64,000 bases of DNA, taken from assembly GCF_003001695.1 (NCBI RefSeq), contig NZ_PVYX01000002.1:558001-622000 (forward strand), read 5' to 3'. The notes under the pieces are model-generated. The model saw nothing but the letters and a program-made list of their open reading frames with translations, had not been told where the DNA came from and made no database searches. Position numbers and translations under genes: made by a program. Below, in pieces: positions 1-8,495 of the stretch (positions are counted from its first letter, which is position 1; each line of letters opens with the position of its first letter). The DNA comes from Flagellimonas meridianipacifica (lineage in GTDB: Bacteria > Bacteroidota > Bacteroidia > Flavobacteriales > Flavobacteriaceae).

Positions 1-1677
1 ATTCTGGAGGGTAACTGTGGCGAAAGTTTGGGTCATGGCCTCAATCTTCACACTTTCCTTGGCTTCAATCGCTTGGTGCAGACCGTCGGAATACCTACGA
101 CCGTCCATAATACGGCCCGTTTGCTCGTCCACAATCATGACTTTGTTGTCCATGACCACGTATTCCACATCCTTTTCAAAAAGGGTATACGCCTTTAGCA
201 ATTGGGTCATGGTATGGATACGCTCACTTTTTACGGCAAAATCCTTAAAGAGTTCTTCTTTGAGTTCAGCTTCTTTTTCAATTTCAAGATTTTGTTCTTC
301 AATCTTGGCGATTTCCCCACCGATATCTGGCATTACAAAGAAATCCTTGTTCTCTTCCCCAGAAAGGTAATCAACTCCTTTATCGGTTAATTCAATCTGG
401 TTATTCTTTTCATCAATCGTGAACAGTAAATCGGCATCTACCTTGGGCATTTCCCGATTATTGTCCTGCATATAGAAGTTCTCGGTTTTCTGAAGGAGTT
501 GTTTTACACCTTCTTCACTCAAAAACTTGATGAGCGCTTTGTTTTTTGGTAATCCACGATATACACGAAGCAATAGGAAGCCTCCTTCTTTCGTATCACC
601 TTCTTTGATAAGCTTTTTAGCTTCGGCCAAAACACCAGTAAGATGCTGACGTTGTTTTTGGACAATATCTGAAACCTTGGGCTTCAATTCATTGAATTCA
701 TGACGGTCCCCTTCAGGAACAGGTCCGGAAATAATCAATGGTGTACGAGCGTCATCAATTAACACTGAATCTACCTCATCCACAATGGCATAGTGGTGTG
801 GCCGTTGCACCAGGTCGTTGGGCGAATGGGCCATATTGTCACGCAGGTAATCAAAACCAAATTCGTTGTTGGTTCCATATGTGATGTCTGCGTTGTATGC
901 AGCTCGTCTTCCCTCTGAATTGGGTTGATGCTTATCTATACAATCCACGGTAAGGCCATGGAATTCAAAAAGGGGGGCCATCCAGGTGCTATCCCTTTTG
1001 GCCAGATAATCATTAACGGTCACTAAGTGTGCACCTTTTCCGGCCAGGGCGTTCAAGTAGAGTGGGAGGGTGGCTACCAAAGTTTTTCCTTCTCCCGTTT
1101 GCATTTCGGCAATTTTTCCTTGGTGAAGAGAGATACCACCTATTAATTGGACATCGTAGTGAATCATGTCCCAGGTAACCTCTTTTCCTGCTGCATCCCA
1201 TGAATTGTTCCAAACCGCACTATCTCCTTGTAAGGTGACATAATCCTTGGAGCCCGAAAGGGAACGGTCATATTCTGTGGCCGTTACTTCAAGAGTCTCG
1301 TTGTTTGCAAAGCGTTTGGCCGTTTCTTTTACTACGGCAAAAGCTTCAGGTAGAATATCATTCAAGGTTTTTTCCGAAATGGCATAGGCTTCTTCTTCAA
1401 GCTTGTCAATTTCAGTATAGATTTCCTCATTTCGGTCAATATCCGTAGAGTTTTGAACCTCCTCTTTTAAGGCATCTATTTTATCATCTATATCTTTTCG
1501 TTCTTCTTTTATCCTAGACTTGAAGTCAACCGTTTTTTGTCTTAGGTCATCCAAAGAGAGGGATTCAAGTTGTTGCTCAAAGGATTTTATTTCTTTTACC
1601 AAAGGTTGAAGCGCCTTTACGTCTTTTTCAGATTTATCTCCTACAAAAACCTTTAGTACGGAATTAATAAAACTCAT
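1..1677 (-). CDS. secA: Preprotein translocase ATPase SecA (3' part cut off by window edge)
   Basis: SecA is the ATPase motor that pushes unfolded preproteins through SecYEG in the inner membrane. Reading from the ATG at 1677, the window holds residues 1-559; the C-terminal part lies beyond base 1. Walker A (QTGEGKT) is at about residues 193-199, and the DEVD Walker B box at 300-303 is followed by [24 protein letters not shown] lies between them, and the visible part ends near FATVTLQN, just before the second helicase half. The insertion between DEAD box and second half, with lysine-rich helices, is typical of Bacteroidota SecA. It has its own -7 promoter element at 1751-1758 and sits downstream of a DUF2795 gene that ends in a terminator. 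Family identity is very secure. Confidence 0.97.
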   Translation of the reverse strand, partial: MSFINSVLKVFVGDKSEKDVKALQPLVKEIKSFEQQLESLSLDDLRQKTVDFKSRIKEERKDIDDKIDALKEEVQNSTDIDRNEEIYTEIDKLEEEAYAISEKTLNDILPEAFAVVKETAKRFANNETLEVTATEYDRSLSGSKDYVTLQGDSAVWNNSWDAAGKEVTWDMIHYDVQLIGGISLHQGKIAEMQTGEGKTLVATLPLYLNALAGKGAHLVTVNDYLAKRDSTWMAPLFEFHGLTVDCIDKHQPNSEGRRAAYNADITYGTNNEFGFDYLRDNMAHSPNDLVQRPHHYAIVDEVDSVLIDDARTPLIISGPVPEGDRHEFNELKPKVSDIVQKQRQHLTGVLAEAKKLIKEGDTKEGGFLLLRVYRGLPKNKALIKFLSEEGVKQLLQKTENFYMQDNNREMPKVDADLLFTIDEKNNQIELTDKGVDYLSGEENKDFFVMPDIGGEIAKIEEQNLEIEKEAELKEELFKDFAVKSERIHTMTQLLKAYTLFEKDVEYVVMDNKVMIVDEQTGRIMDGRRYSDGLHQAIEAKESVKIEAMTQTFATVTLQN

Positions 1678-1750
1678 GAAATGTTTTTCTTTTGGGTCGC
1701 AAAAGCTGTTCCATTGTCAAAAGTGGTTAGGAACTCTTCTGCAAGGGTGT

Positions 1751-1758
1751 CAAAATTA
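1751..1758 (-). promoter_or_regulatory. Candidate secA promoter -7 element
   Basis: On the minus strand this reads TAATTTTG, matching the Bacteroidota -7 consensus TAnnTTTG. It lies about 74 bp before the secA start codon. No good TTG (-33) is seen at the usual distance because the upstream side is occupied by the terminator of the DUF2795 gene. Confidence 0.45.
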
Positions 1759-1761
1759 CAT

Positions 1762-1788
1762 AAAAAAAAGCCTCAGATGAGACTTTTT
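1762..1788 (-). terminator. Rho-independent terminator after the DUF2795 gene
   Basis: Seven-base arms at 1769-1775 and 1778-1784 can pair with one G-U. They are flanked by an A-run on the left and a T-run on the right, so in the minus direction the hairpin is followed by eight U residues. It lies 23 nt after the DUF2795 stop and separates that gene from secA. Confidence 0.7.
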
Positions 1789-1810
1789 AGTTTGCTTTAT
1801 GATTGCGGAA

Positions 1811-2035
1811 TCAATACTCGTCCTCATTCCAGAGGTAATCTTCTTCCGTAGGATAATCAGGCCAAATTTCCTCAATGGATTCATACACTTCGCCTCCTTC
1901 TTCTTCCATGGATTGTAAGTTTTCCACAACTTCCAAGGGGGCACCTGTTCTAATGGCGTAATCTATAAGTTCGTCTTTGGTGGCTGGCCAAGGCGCATCA
2001 CTTAAATATGAAGCTAATTCTAATGTCCAGTACAT
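1811..2035 (-). CDS. DUF2795 family small acidic protein
   Basis: A 74-residue protein starting MYWTLELASYLSDAPWPATK and rich in Glu/Asp in its C-terminal half (ESIEEIWPDYPTEED). It matches the DUF2795 family, small proteins widespread in Bacteroidota, with no established biochemical role. The N-terminal half has the family pattern of a short helix-turn-helix-like fold (SYLSDAPWPATKDELIDYA). It has its own good promoter (2063-2092) and terminator (1762-1788), so it is a monocistronic unit. Family assignment is confident; function is unknown. Confidence 0.85.
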   Translation of the reverse strand: MYWTLELASYLSDAPWPATKDELIDYAIRTGAPLEVVENLQSMEEEGGEVYESIEEIWPDYPTEEDYLWNEDEY

Positions 2036-2062
2036 AGTAACGGTTTGATTTTAAAATTTTTG

Positions 2063-2092
2063 CAAAAATAATTTTTAAACCGAATTAGTCAA
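2063..2092 (-). promoter_or_regulatory. Bacteroidota-type promoter for the DUF2795 gene
   Basis: On the minus strand TTG (2090-2092) is followed by exactly 19 nt and then TATTTTTG (2063-2070), a near-perfect match to the TTG-N19-TAnnTTTG housekeeping promoter of Bacteroidota. The expected start site near 2057 gives a leader of about 20 nt before the ATG at 2035. Confidence 0.75.
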
Positions 2093-2157
2093 GTAAAATC
2101 GTCATTATTTAAAAATTATTTTGACTTTGCTAATTCTGTAACGCAAAAAATAAGGTT

Positions 2158-2718
2158 TTATTCGTCTAATTTTTTAGGAATCCACTTGATTTCTTCTGCG
2201 TTCAATTGCTTGGACAACTTCCGTGCCAATACAAAAAGGTAGTCAGAAAGGCGATTTATGTAGGCGATTACGTTCTCTGGGACCGGTTCTTTTTCATGCA
2301 AATAGGATATCATACGTTCGGCCCTCCTACAAGTTGTACGTGCAACATGACAGTATGACACGGTAGGATGTCCGCCAGGAAGAATAAAATGAGTCATAGG
2401 AGGAAGCTCCTCATTCATTTTATCGATTTCTTTTTCCAAAAATTCAATATCCTCGGCGTTGATGCGTGGAATTTTGAGTCTGTTGTCTTTTTTTGGTTCT
2501 GTTGCCAAAATAGCACCGACGGTAAAAAGTTTATCCTGAATATGGACTAAACTCTCCTTGGAATGATTATCCATTTCTTGATCACGAACCAAACCTAAAA
2601 CCGAATTGAGTTCATCGATGGTTCCGTAGCTTTCTATTCGGATGTGATGTTTGGGGACCCTAGTCCCGGTAAAAAGTGATGTATTGCCTGTATCTCCTGT
2701 CTTTGTGTATATCTTCAT
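2158..2718 (-). CDS. Cob(I)yrinic acid a,c-diamide adenosyltransferase, PduO type
   Basis: This enzyme transfers the adenosyl group of ATP to cob(I)alamin, making adenosylcobalamin. The N-terminus MKIYTKTGDTGNTSLFTG contains the PduO-type ATP-binding loop, and RTTCRRAERM with a following NRLSDYLFVLAR are the conserved C-terminal motifs. At 186 aa it has family length. The open frame extends 14 codons further upstream (to 2760), but the MKIYTKTGD start at 2718 fits the family and has an AG-rich stretch (GGAAAGAAG) just before it. It is followed by a DUF2795 gene on the same strand but with that gene's own promoter between. No other cobalamin gene is nearby, so it probably serves salvage. Confidence 0.93.
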   Translation of the reverse strand: MKIYTKTGDTGNTSLFTGTRVPKHHIRIESYGTIDELNSVLGLVRDQEMDNHSKESLVHIQDKLFTVGAILATEPKKDNRLKIPRINAEDIEFLEKEIDKMNEELPPMTHFILPGGHPTVSYCHVARTTCRRAERMISYLHEKEPVPENVIAYINRLSDYLFVLARKLSKQLNAEEIKWIPKKLDE

Positions 2719-2784
2719 TCTTCTTTCCAAGTTATCAATTACCAACTCACAATAAGCCAATCATAATTGTTACATGCAGATTGT

Positions 2785-2922
2785 TCATTGTTCATTGTGC
2801 CTTCTTTTTCCATCCATAAATTTTCTGGATTTTCTCCTTTTTTGGCCTCTTTTATTGGTAAAGAACACTACAAAATATACTATGACCAAACCTCCTAAAA
2901 TGATGTAAATGGTATAATCCAT
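2785..2922 (-). CDS. Small single-pass membrane protein, 45 aa
   Basis: A short frame from an ATG at 2922 to TGA at 2785. It has a clear hydrophobic helix (YTIYIILGGLVIVYFVVFF, residues about 3-21) and then a strongly basic tail (KRGQKRRKSRKF). The helix-then-positive pattern predicts an N-out, C-in membrane microprotein. It lies between the methyltransferase-like gene (start 3453, stop 2953) and the adenosyltransferase, same strand, with about 30 nt on its upstream side and about 66 nt to the next start, so it is probably co-transcribed. No function is known; conservation across flavobacteria would confirm it. Confidence 0.55.
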   Translation of the reverse strand: MDYTIYIILGGLVIVYFVVFFTNKRGQKRRKSRKFMDGKRRHNEQ

Positions 2923-2952
2923 AATGAAACTTTCTTAACTAAAATTACCTTT

Positions 2953-3453
2953 TTATATCCGAATCGTAAAATGCTGCTTTACTTGTTCTTTTCTTATGAA
3001 AATCAATCCGCAGTAGAACAAATCCATGCTTACGGTAACCTTTTCACTTTTTGTGAACTCCATCCAATGTAAAAATGTTTCTCTAGATTCATAAATACCT
3101 CGAAAGAGTATAAGGCTATCGTTGTGTAATGGAAAACTCGAAAATACGTTGTCCGGATTTTGACTCATAGGGGATTCAAAATATAGGACATCAATGGGGG
3201 GTTTCTTTTCCGGTACCCCTTGAAAATTCTTTTCCAATTCTTTCTTGAGTGAATTGTTTCCCTTTACCAAAATGGACTTGGCATTGAAATATGCGATGCT
3301 TTTTAGTAGCACATTGATTACCTTATCTTTTGACTTTTGAGGTTTCTGATACAGGCATTTGGTCAAGTAATCAAAAACAAAAGGGGAATGTATTCCGTGC
3401 TCATTGGTGGATTTCAGCAGAAATTTTAAGTATGATTTGATGTTAAAAATCAT
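2953..3453 (-). CDS. Reduced methyltransferase-like protein, probably lacking SAM binding
   Basis: The first 30 residues (YLKFLLKSTNEHGIHSPFVF) and the last 20 (CGLIFIRKEQVKQHFTIRI) match the two ends of a Bacteroidota family annotated as class I SAM-dependent methyltransferases of roughly 230-250 aa. Here the protein is only 166 aa. Where the family has the glycine-rich SAM loop after KSILELG, this one reads KSILVKGNNSLKKEL, so the GxGxG-type motif is gone and part of the middle is missing. The frame is intact, which argues for a retained non-catalytic role or very recent decay. The gene starts 2 nt after the ABC-F stop codon and is surely co-transcribed with it. Confidence 0.6.
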   Translation of the reverse strand: MIFNIKSYLKFLLKSTNEHGIHSPFVFDYLTKCLYQKPQKSKDKVINVLLKSIAYFNAKSILVKGNNSLKKELEKNFQGVPEKKPPIDVLYFESPMSQNPDNVFSSFPLHNDSLILFRGIYESRETFLHWMEFTKSEKVTVSMDLFYCGLIFIRKEQVKQHFTIRI

Positions 3454-3455
3454 CC

Positions 3456-5330
3456 TTACCCTTCTAAGATTGCGGATAATTCAAACCATCTTTCTGTTTT
3501 TTTATCCAGAGCGTCTGTTACCTCGCTGAGCTCAATAGAAAGCTTTTTGATTTCTTCTGGGGAGAGTTCAGGATTGGAAAATTGGTTTTGTAGGACTACT
3601 TTTTGTTCTTCCAGTTTCTGAATGTCCTTCTCCAATTGTTTGTGTTCTTTTTGTTCTTGATACGAAAGCTTTCCCGAAGTATCGCGTTGTCTCCAATGAA
3701 TCTTCTCTTCCTTTTCTGAAGTTTCCTTATTCTTTCGGTCCTCAACGACACGACTGTTTTCATAAGCTCGGTAGTCCGAATAGTTTCCCGGAAAATCTTC
3801 AATAACACCATCTCCTTTAAACACAAAAAGATGGTCCACAATTTTGTCCATAAAATAGCGGTCGTGTGAAACTATTACCAAACAACCTGGAAAATCCAAT
3901 AGGAAGCTTTCCAAAACATTTAGGGTCACGATGTCCAAGTCATTGGTAGGTTCATCCAGGATAAGAAAATTGGGATTTTGAATCAAAACCGTACAGAGGT
4001 AAAGCCGTTTTCTTTCACCTCCGCTAAGTTTCTCTACAAAATCGTACTGCTTTTTGCGGTCAAATAGAAAACGTTCCAGCAATTGTTGAGCGGAAATCTG
4101 CTTACCTTTTTTAAGAGGAATGTAGTCACCAAATTCCCGAATGACATCAATAACCTTTTGCCCCTCTTTTATTGAAATACCTTTCTGGGTGTAGTATCCA
4201 AACTTTACGGTTTCTCCTACAACAATTTTACCGGTGTCCATACCCTCACTTTGGGTAAGCATGTTGAGGAAAGTGGATTTACCCGTTCCGTTTTGTCCAA
4301 TTATCCCAAGACGTTCACCTTTGATGAAGTTATAGCTGAATTTGGAGAGAATGGTTTTGTCCCCAAAAGATTTGGAAATATTATGGAGTTCAAGGATTTT
4401 ATTTCCCAAACGTTCCATATTAAGTTCCAACTGTACCTGATGGTCTTCCCTTCTTTTTTTTGCCTTTTGCTTTATTTCGTGGAAATCATCAATTCTGGAT
4501 TTGGATTTGGTAGTTCTAGCCTTGGGTTGCCTTCGCATCCAATCCAATTCTTTCTTGAAAAGTATTTTGTTTTTGTGCTGCTCTACGGCCTCCCGTTCTT
4601 GCCTAGCTTCTTTTTCCCTCAAATAGTAGGAGTAATTGCCCTTGTAACTGTACAATTGCTTGTTGTCCAATTCAAGAATTTCATTGCACACCCTTTCCAG
4701 AAAATATCTATCGTGGGTGACCATGAAAAGGGAAAGGTTTTCCTTGGCAAAATAAGCTTCCAGCCACTCAATCATATCCAAGTCCAAATGGTTGGTTGGC
4801 TCATCAAGAATCAATAAATCAGGTTTGTTGAGCAGGGCACTGGCGAGGGCCAATCGTTTCTTTTGCCCTCCTGATAACGCACCTATTTTCACATCCAAAT
4901 TGGATAAATGTAGCTTGAACAAAACTTGTTTGTACTGGGTTTCAAAATCCCAGGCGTTGCTCTGTTCCATAGCCTCAAAGGCTTTTTGATATTTGTCGGA
5001 ATCGTCAGGGTCTTGTAATGCCTTTTCGTAATTGGATATTGTTTTTAAGATGGGGTTTTCGGAACTGAGAATGGATTGTTCCACAGTCAAATTTGGGTCA
5101 AGAGCGGGTTCCTGTTCCAAAAAGGCCACTTTTATTCCTTTTCTCTTGGTGACTTGACCCGTTTCTGGAACATCTTTACCGGAAATAATATTCAATATTG
5201 AGGTCTTACCACTGCCGTTTTTGGCGACCAATGCAATTTTCTGACCTTTATTTATTCCAAAGGAAAGATTGGAGAACAATACTAATTCACCATAGGATTT
5301 TGCAATATTTTCTACCGTAAGCAAATTCAT
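3456..5330 (-). CDS. ABC-F family ATPase, Uup-like
   Basis: A soluble twin-ATPase without membrane segments (624 aa). The first nucleotide-binding domain has Walker A in LVAKNGSGKTS (about residue 34-44), signature LSGGQKKR and Walker B LLILDEPTNHLD. The second has GQNGTGKS, LSGGERKR and FLILDEPTNDLD. A basic linker (WMRRQPKARTTKSKSR) lies between them. The C-terminal 80 residues form a charged coiled coil (EQKEHKQLEKDIQKLEEQK), as in Uup. ABC-F proteins act on ribosomes or, for Uup, on branched DNA and ribosome function. Note the first Walker A has LVAKNG rather than the usual LVGRNG. Downstream, 2 nt away, is the reduced methyltransferase-like gene; upstream, 14 nt away, is the DUF4105 gene. 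Confidence 0.9.
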   Translation of the reverse strand: MNLLTVENIAKSYGELVLFSNLSFGINKGQKIALVAKNGSGKTSILNIISGKDVPETGQVTKRKGIKVAFLEQEPALDPNLTVEQSILSSENPILKTISNYEKALQDPDDSDKYQKAFEAMEQSNAWDFETQYKQVLFKLHLSNLDVKIGALSGGQKKRLALASALLNKPDLLILDEPTNHLDLDMIEWLEAYFAKENLSLFMVTHDRYFLERVCNEILELDNKQLYSYKGNYSYYLREKEARQEREAVEQHKNKILFKKELDWMRRQPKARTTKSKSRIDDFHEIKQKAKKRREDHQVQLELNMERLGNKILELHNISKSFGDKTILSKFSYNFIKGERLGIIGQNGTGKSTFLNMLTQSEGMDTGKIVVGETVKFGYYTQKGISIKEGQKVIDVIREFGDYIPLKKGKQISAQQLLERFLFDRKKQYDFVEKLSGGERKRLYLCTVLIQNPNFLILDEPTNDLDIVTLNVLESFLLDFPGCLVIVSHDRYFMDKIVDHLFVFKGDGVIEDFPGNYSDYRAYENSRVVEDRKNKETSEKEEKIHWRQRDTSGKLSYQEQKEHKQLEKDIQKLEEQKVVLQNQFSNPELSPEEIKKLSIELSEVTDALDKKTERWFELSAILEG

Positions 5331-5344
5331 TCAATGTTGTGATT

Positions 5345-6520
5345 TCAATACTTTAATCTATAGCAACGAAGGAAATACCAATATCGAATCCCTAAAGCCA
5401 AGAATAGAGGAATCAAAACAGGGGAGAAGGCTTGAACCCCAAAAATCCAAAACAGTAAGACCAACCCGATTAAACTTATGGCCACTATGAAATAACGAGG
5501 AGTCCACTCAGGGAGTTGTGGCTGAAAAACGAGAATGAATGCAACGACTAAATTCAATGGAAATGCCCAAAGAATATTATAATTGTAAGGAGTAGAAGTA
5601 TGATCCGCGGCCACCCAAAGCAGCAGTAATACTAAACCTACCAAGCCAGAAATCAGCAACATGGAAAAATCAAGCCATCGGCTTCTGGTTTTATGTCTTA
5701 CGTCCAAATACGTTATAATAGCTACAAAAACCAAAAACAGAGAAAACCAAAAAAGGGGAGATAGCGGGAAATATCCGTTTTGTTCTTGCTCAGAATAGTC
5801 CAAGACGTTCCGCTGTCTTTTCACCAAAGGCTTACCATTAATCGTAGTGTTGTCCAATTGGTCCAAGGTATAATAGGGAAGGAACATGTGTTGCCTTACT
5901 GTAGCTTCTCGATCAACAACCGAACCAAAGGCTAAGTCTATTCCAAAAGCGGACCACGAATTGATATTTAAAAATTGTCTTACCAATTGGCGGAATGTAA
6001 ATTGCTTTTCCAAATGCGATTCTCCAAAGGCAACGGCATCTCCAAATAGCTTTTCTAAAATATCTCCTGTAATACTGGAACAATTGTTCAGCAAAGGGTC
6101 GTATAAGTAATCACGATTCTCAGGTAGATAATTTTTTTCTAAAAAGACCAGGAATTCATTTCTTTGATTTAGAGTCAAATCCAGAATTTGTTCTTTTACC
6201 CATCTTTTTTCCAATTCGTACTCAAACAGGAAATTATCAAAAGACCTTCTGGATAGGGAATATATCATCTTGCCTTTGACAAAATTTAAGTAGAAATTGG
6301 GCTGATCAAAATCAAAAGTTCCATAATTATAAACCACATCGATTTCCAAAACAGGGTCCTGAACCCGAATCGCTGTATGCCCGAATGTTGAATAAAGTTG
6401 ATCACCGGTTGCACAGGTAAGCACACTGATTTGGGAGTTATCTGAAAGTCCTGGAGCCTGACTAAACCCAAGGTTGAATGCGCACAGTAAGAGTATGGAA
6501 AGTAATATGCGAATTTTCAT
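5345..6520 (-). CDS. Lnb/DUF4105 family membrane protein (putative lipoprotein N-acyltransferase family)
   Basis: A signal peptide (residues 1-20, MKIRILLSILLLCAFNLGFS) is followed by a periplasmic domain of the DUF4105 family, then several C-terminal membrane helices (about residues 255-385). The family's conserved His and Cys are visible in TFGHTAIR (His48) and LLNNCSSITGD (Cys147). A Bacteroides member, Lnb, was shown to N-acylate lipoproteins, replacing Lnt, which Bacteroidota lack; DUF4105 domains are named after it. Assignment of that activity here is inference. It is first in a run with the ABC-F gene (14 nt gap) and is divergent from pssA, a phospholipid synthesis gene, which fits a role in the cell envelope. 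Confidence 0.8.
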   Translation of the reverse strand: MKIRILLSILLLCAFNLGFSQAPGLSDNSQISVLTCATGDQLYSTFGHTAIRVQDPVLEIDVVYNYGTFDFDQPNFYLNFVKGKMIYSLSRRSFDNFLFEYELEKRWVKEQILDLTLNQRNEFLVFLEKNYLPENRDYLYDPLLNNCSSITGDILEKLFGDAVAFGESHLEKQFTFRQLVRQFLNINSWSAFGIDLAFGSVVDREATVRQHMFLPYYTLDQLDNTTINGKPLVKRQRNVLDYSEQEQNGYFPLSPLFWFSLFLVFVAIITYLDVRHKTRSRWLDFSMLLISGLVGLVLLLLWVAADHTSTPYNYNILWAFPLNLVVAFILVFQPQLPEWTPRYFIVAISLIGLVLLFWIFGVQAFSPVLIPLFLALGIRYWYFLRCYRLKY

Positions 6521-6558
6521 AAGCGCTGTTGACTTGGCAAATATCAGAATAAAACCAA

Positions 6559-6602
6559 CATAGCCTAGTGTTTAGGTTATCACACTATGTTTTTTAGGTT
6601 AT
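6559..6602. repeat. Operator-like repeats in the DUF4105/pssA divergent gap
   Basis: The decamer TTTAGGTTAT occurs at 6571-6580 and again at 6593-6602, 22 bp apart. Between and around the first copy AGTGT (6567-6571) is mirrored by ACACT. The whole lies in the 104-bp gap between two divergent gene starts and could be a regulator site. No strong TAnnTTTG element was found here. Confidence 0.3.
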
Positions 6603-6624
6603 TTTTACCAAAATCTAACCGTTC

Positions 6625-7341
6625 ATGAAACAACACATTCCCAATTTCATTACCCTTTTAAATCTTTTTAGTGGATGCATAGCGGTTGTTTTCGCTGTGC
6701 TCAACAAACTGGAATTGGCCGCACTTTTTGTGTTTCTAGGGATTTTCTTTGACTTCTTGGATGGTCTTGCAGCTCGTTTGCTCAACGTACGGAGTGAAAT
6801 AGGGGTTCAACTGGATTCTTTGGCGGATATGGTTACCAGTGGTGTTGTTCCTGGAATCGTAATGTTTCAGTTATTGAATATGTCCCAAACAGGGGGATGG
6901 GGTACTGGTCTTTTGGGAAGTGAAATGGCATTACTACCATTTTTTGGTTTTGTAATTACCTTAGCTTCCGCATATCGTCTTGCTAAGTTCAATCTTGATG
7001 AGAATCAAGTGAGCTCATTTACAGGATTACCTACTCCAGCCAATGCGTTGCTCATTCTTTCTTTACCTCTTATTCTTTTTTATCATTCCAATGATGCTTT
7101 AAACGAGATTATTCTCAACGAATGGTTTTTAATTGTGCTCACCTTGCTGAGTGCATTTCTTTTAAATGCTAAGATTGAATTGTTCGCCTTAAAGTTTAAG
7201 CATTGGGGATTTAAGGGAAATGAGGTACGCTATCTCTTTTTAATTGGAAGTCTTGTATTGCTATTGACCCTAAAGTTTTTAGCCGTGCCCATTATTATAG
7301 TGCTGTATATTCTTATGTCCCTTTTGGCAAAGACAAGTTGA
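6625..7341 (+). CDS. pssA: CDP-diacylglycerol--serine O-phosphatidyltransferase
   Basis: Makes phosphatidylserine from CDP-diacylglycerol and serine, the first step to phosphatidylethanolamine, at the inner membrane. The CDP-alcohol phosphotransferase signature is complete: D43-F-L-D46-G-L-A-A-R51, then G60, D64 and D68. Start MKQHIPNFITLLNLFSGC is typical for the pssA branch, and about six to seven hydrophobic segments fill the 238 aa. It ends 5 nt from the convergent lptB stop codon. Confidence 0.92.
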   Translation: MKQHIPNFITLLNLFSGCIAVVFAVLNKLELAALFVFLGIFFDFLDGLAARLLNVRSEIGVQLDSLADMVTSGVVPGIVMFQLLNMSQTGGWGTGLLGSEMALLPFFGFVITLASAYRLAKFNLDENQVSSFTGLPTPANALLILSLPLILFYHSNDALNEIILNEWFLIVLTLLSAFLLNAKIELFALKFKHWGFKGNEVRYLFLIGSLVLLLTLKFLAVPIIIVLYILMSLLAKTS

Positions 7342-7346
7342 ACAAA

Positions 7347-8087
7347 TTAGAAATTCAGCTTTTTCTTTCTGAGCTCAAAGTTTTGCCCCAGATACACCTT
7401 TCTAACCATTTCGTCTTTGGCTAAATCCTCGGGGATGCCTGCCTTGAGGATTCCCCCTTCAAACATCAAGTAGGAGCGCTCCGTAATGGCCAGTGTTTCC
7501 TGTACATTGTGGTCGGTAATCAAGATGCCTATGTTCTTATTTTTTAATTGGGCTACGATACGTTGAATATCTTCTACAGCTACAGGGTCTACCCCTGCAA
7601 AAGGCTCATCCAACAATATAAACTTGGGGTCAGTTGCCAAAGCCCTCGCAATTTCAGTACGTCTACGCTCCCCACCCGAAAGCAAATCCCCACGGTTTTT
7701 ACGAATATGGCCCAATCCAAACTCGTCAATGAGCGACTCCATTTTCATGTGCTGCTCCTTTTTGCTCAGTTTGGTTAGCTGTAGTACACTTAGTATGTTT
7801 TTTTCAATGCTCAGCTTCCTAAAAACAGATGCTTCCTGGGCCAAGTAACCAATACCGTTTTGCGCCCTTTTATACATGGGGAAAGTGGTGATTTCCATGT
7901 CGTCCAGAAAGATTTTACCGCCATTGGGTTTAATCAAACCAACAATCATGTAAAAAGAGGTTGTTTTTCCAGCACCGTTAGGACCTAAGAGGCCAACAAT
8001 TTCTCCTTGGTTTACCTCAAGGCTGATGCCTTTTACCACCTTCCGCCCACGATAGGCTTTCATTATATTTTCTGCCCTAAGCTTCAT
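7347..8087 (-). CDS. lptB: LPS export ABC transporter ATPase LptB
   Basis: Cytoplasmic ATPase of the LptB2FG complex that extracts LPS from the inner membrane. Walker A GPNGAGKT is at residues 35-42, the Q-loop region is YLAQEASVFRKL, signature LSGGERRR lies near 136-143, and Walker B ILLDEPFAGVDP follows with the LptB-typical FAGVDPVAV. Length 246 aa is standard. It lies last in a minus-strand run after kdsD, tatC and the AhpD-like gene, although a 57-bp gap follows the latter. kdsD makes a Kdo precursor, so the run joins LPS core synthesis with LPS export. Confidence 0.95.
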   Translation of the reverse strand: MKLRAENIMKAYRGRKVVKGISLEVNQGEIVGLLGPNGAGKTTSFYMIVGLIKPNGGKIFLDDMEITTFPMYKRAQNGIGYLAQEASVFRKLSIEKNILSVLQLTKLSKKEQHMKMESLIDEFGLGHIRKNRGDLLSGGERRRTEIARALATDPKFILLDEPFAGVDPVAVEDIQRIVAQLKNKNIGILITDHNVQETLAITERSYLMFEGGILKAGIPEDLAKDEMVRKVYLGQNFELRKKKLNF

Positions 8088-8144
8088 AAAAACCTGCCAA
8101 ATCTAATCATATTCCACATGAAAGGGGTGGGTTTTATCATCTTT

Positions 8145-8495
8145 TTAGGAATCCGTTTCCTCAAGCGCTTCCCAATACTCGTAGGCTCTTCTTAGATGTG
8201 GAATCACTATTGTGCCTCCTATTAGGGTGGCTATACCCAAGGTTTCCATTACCTCTTCTTTGCTGGCTCCTGCATCTTTGACACTTTCCAGATGATAACT
8301 TACACAGTCGTCACATCGCAAAACCGCAGAAGCTACCAAACCCAATAATTCTTTCGTCTTAACATCCAAAGCACCTTCCATAAAAGCATTGGTATCCAGA
8401 TTGAAAATACGCTTGATGATTTTGTTATTGTCTGCCAATATCTTCTCGTTCATTTTGGAACGATAGGCATTGAACTCTTCTACTTTATTTGGCAT
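8145..8495 (-). CDS. AhpD-like / carboxymuconolactone decarboxylase family protein
   Basis: A 116-residue cytoplasmic protein with the AhpD-type redox motif C61-D-D-C64-V-S-Y-H68, typical of carboxymuconolactone decarboxylase-like proteins that act as thiol peroxidase partners. The remainder (GASKEEVMETLGIATLIGG) matches the helical family fold. The open frame runs upstream into tatC, but MPNKVEEFNAYRSKMNEKI at 8495 is the sensible start and gives an 11-nt overlap with the tatC end, suggesting translational coupling. The natural substrate is not evident. Confidence 0.85.
   Translation of the reverse strand: MPNKVEEFNAYRSKMNEKILADNNKIIKRIFNLDTNAFMEGALDVKTKELLGLVASAVLRCDDCVSYHLESVKDAGASKEEVMETLGIATLIGGTIVIPHLRRAYEYWEALEETDS

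Noticed and set aside
4251..4817. 188-codon plus-strand ORF inside the ABC-F gene
   Set aside because: It is an antisense shadow of a strongly conserved ATPase and has no recognisable product.
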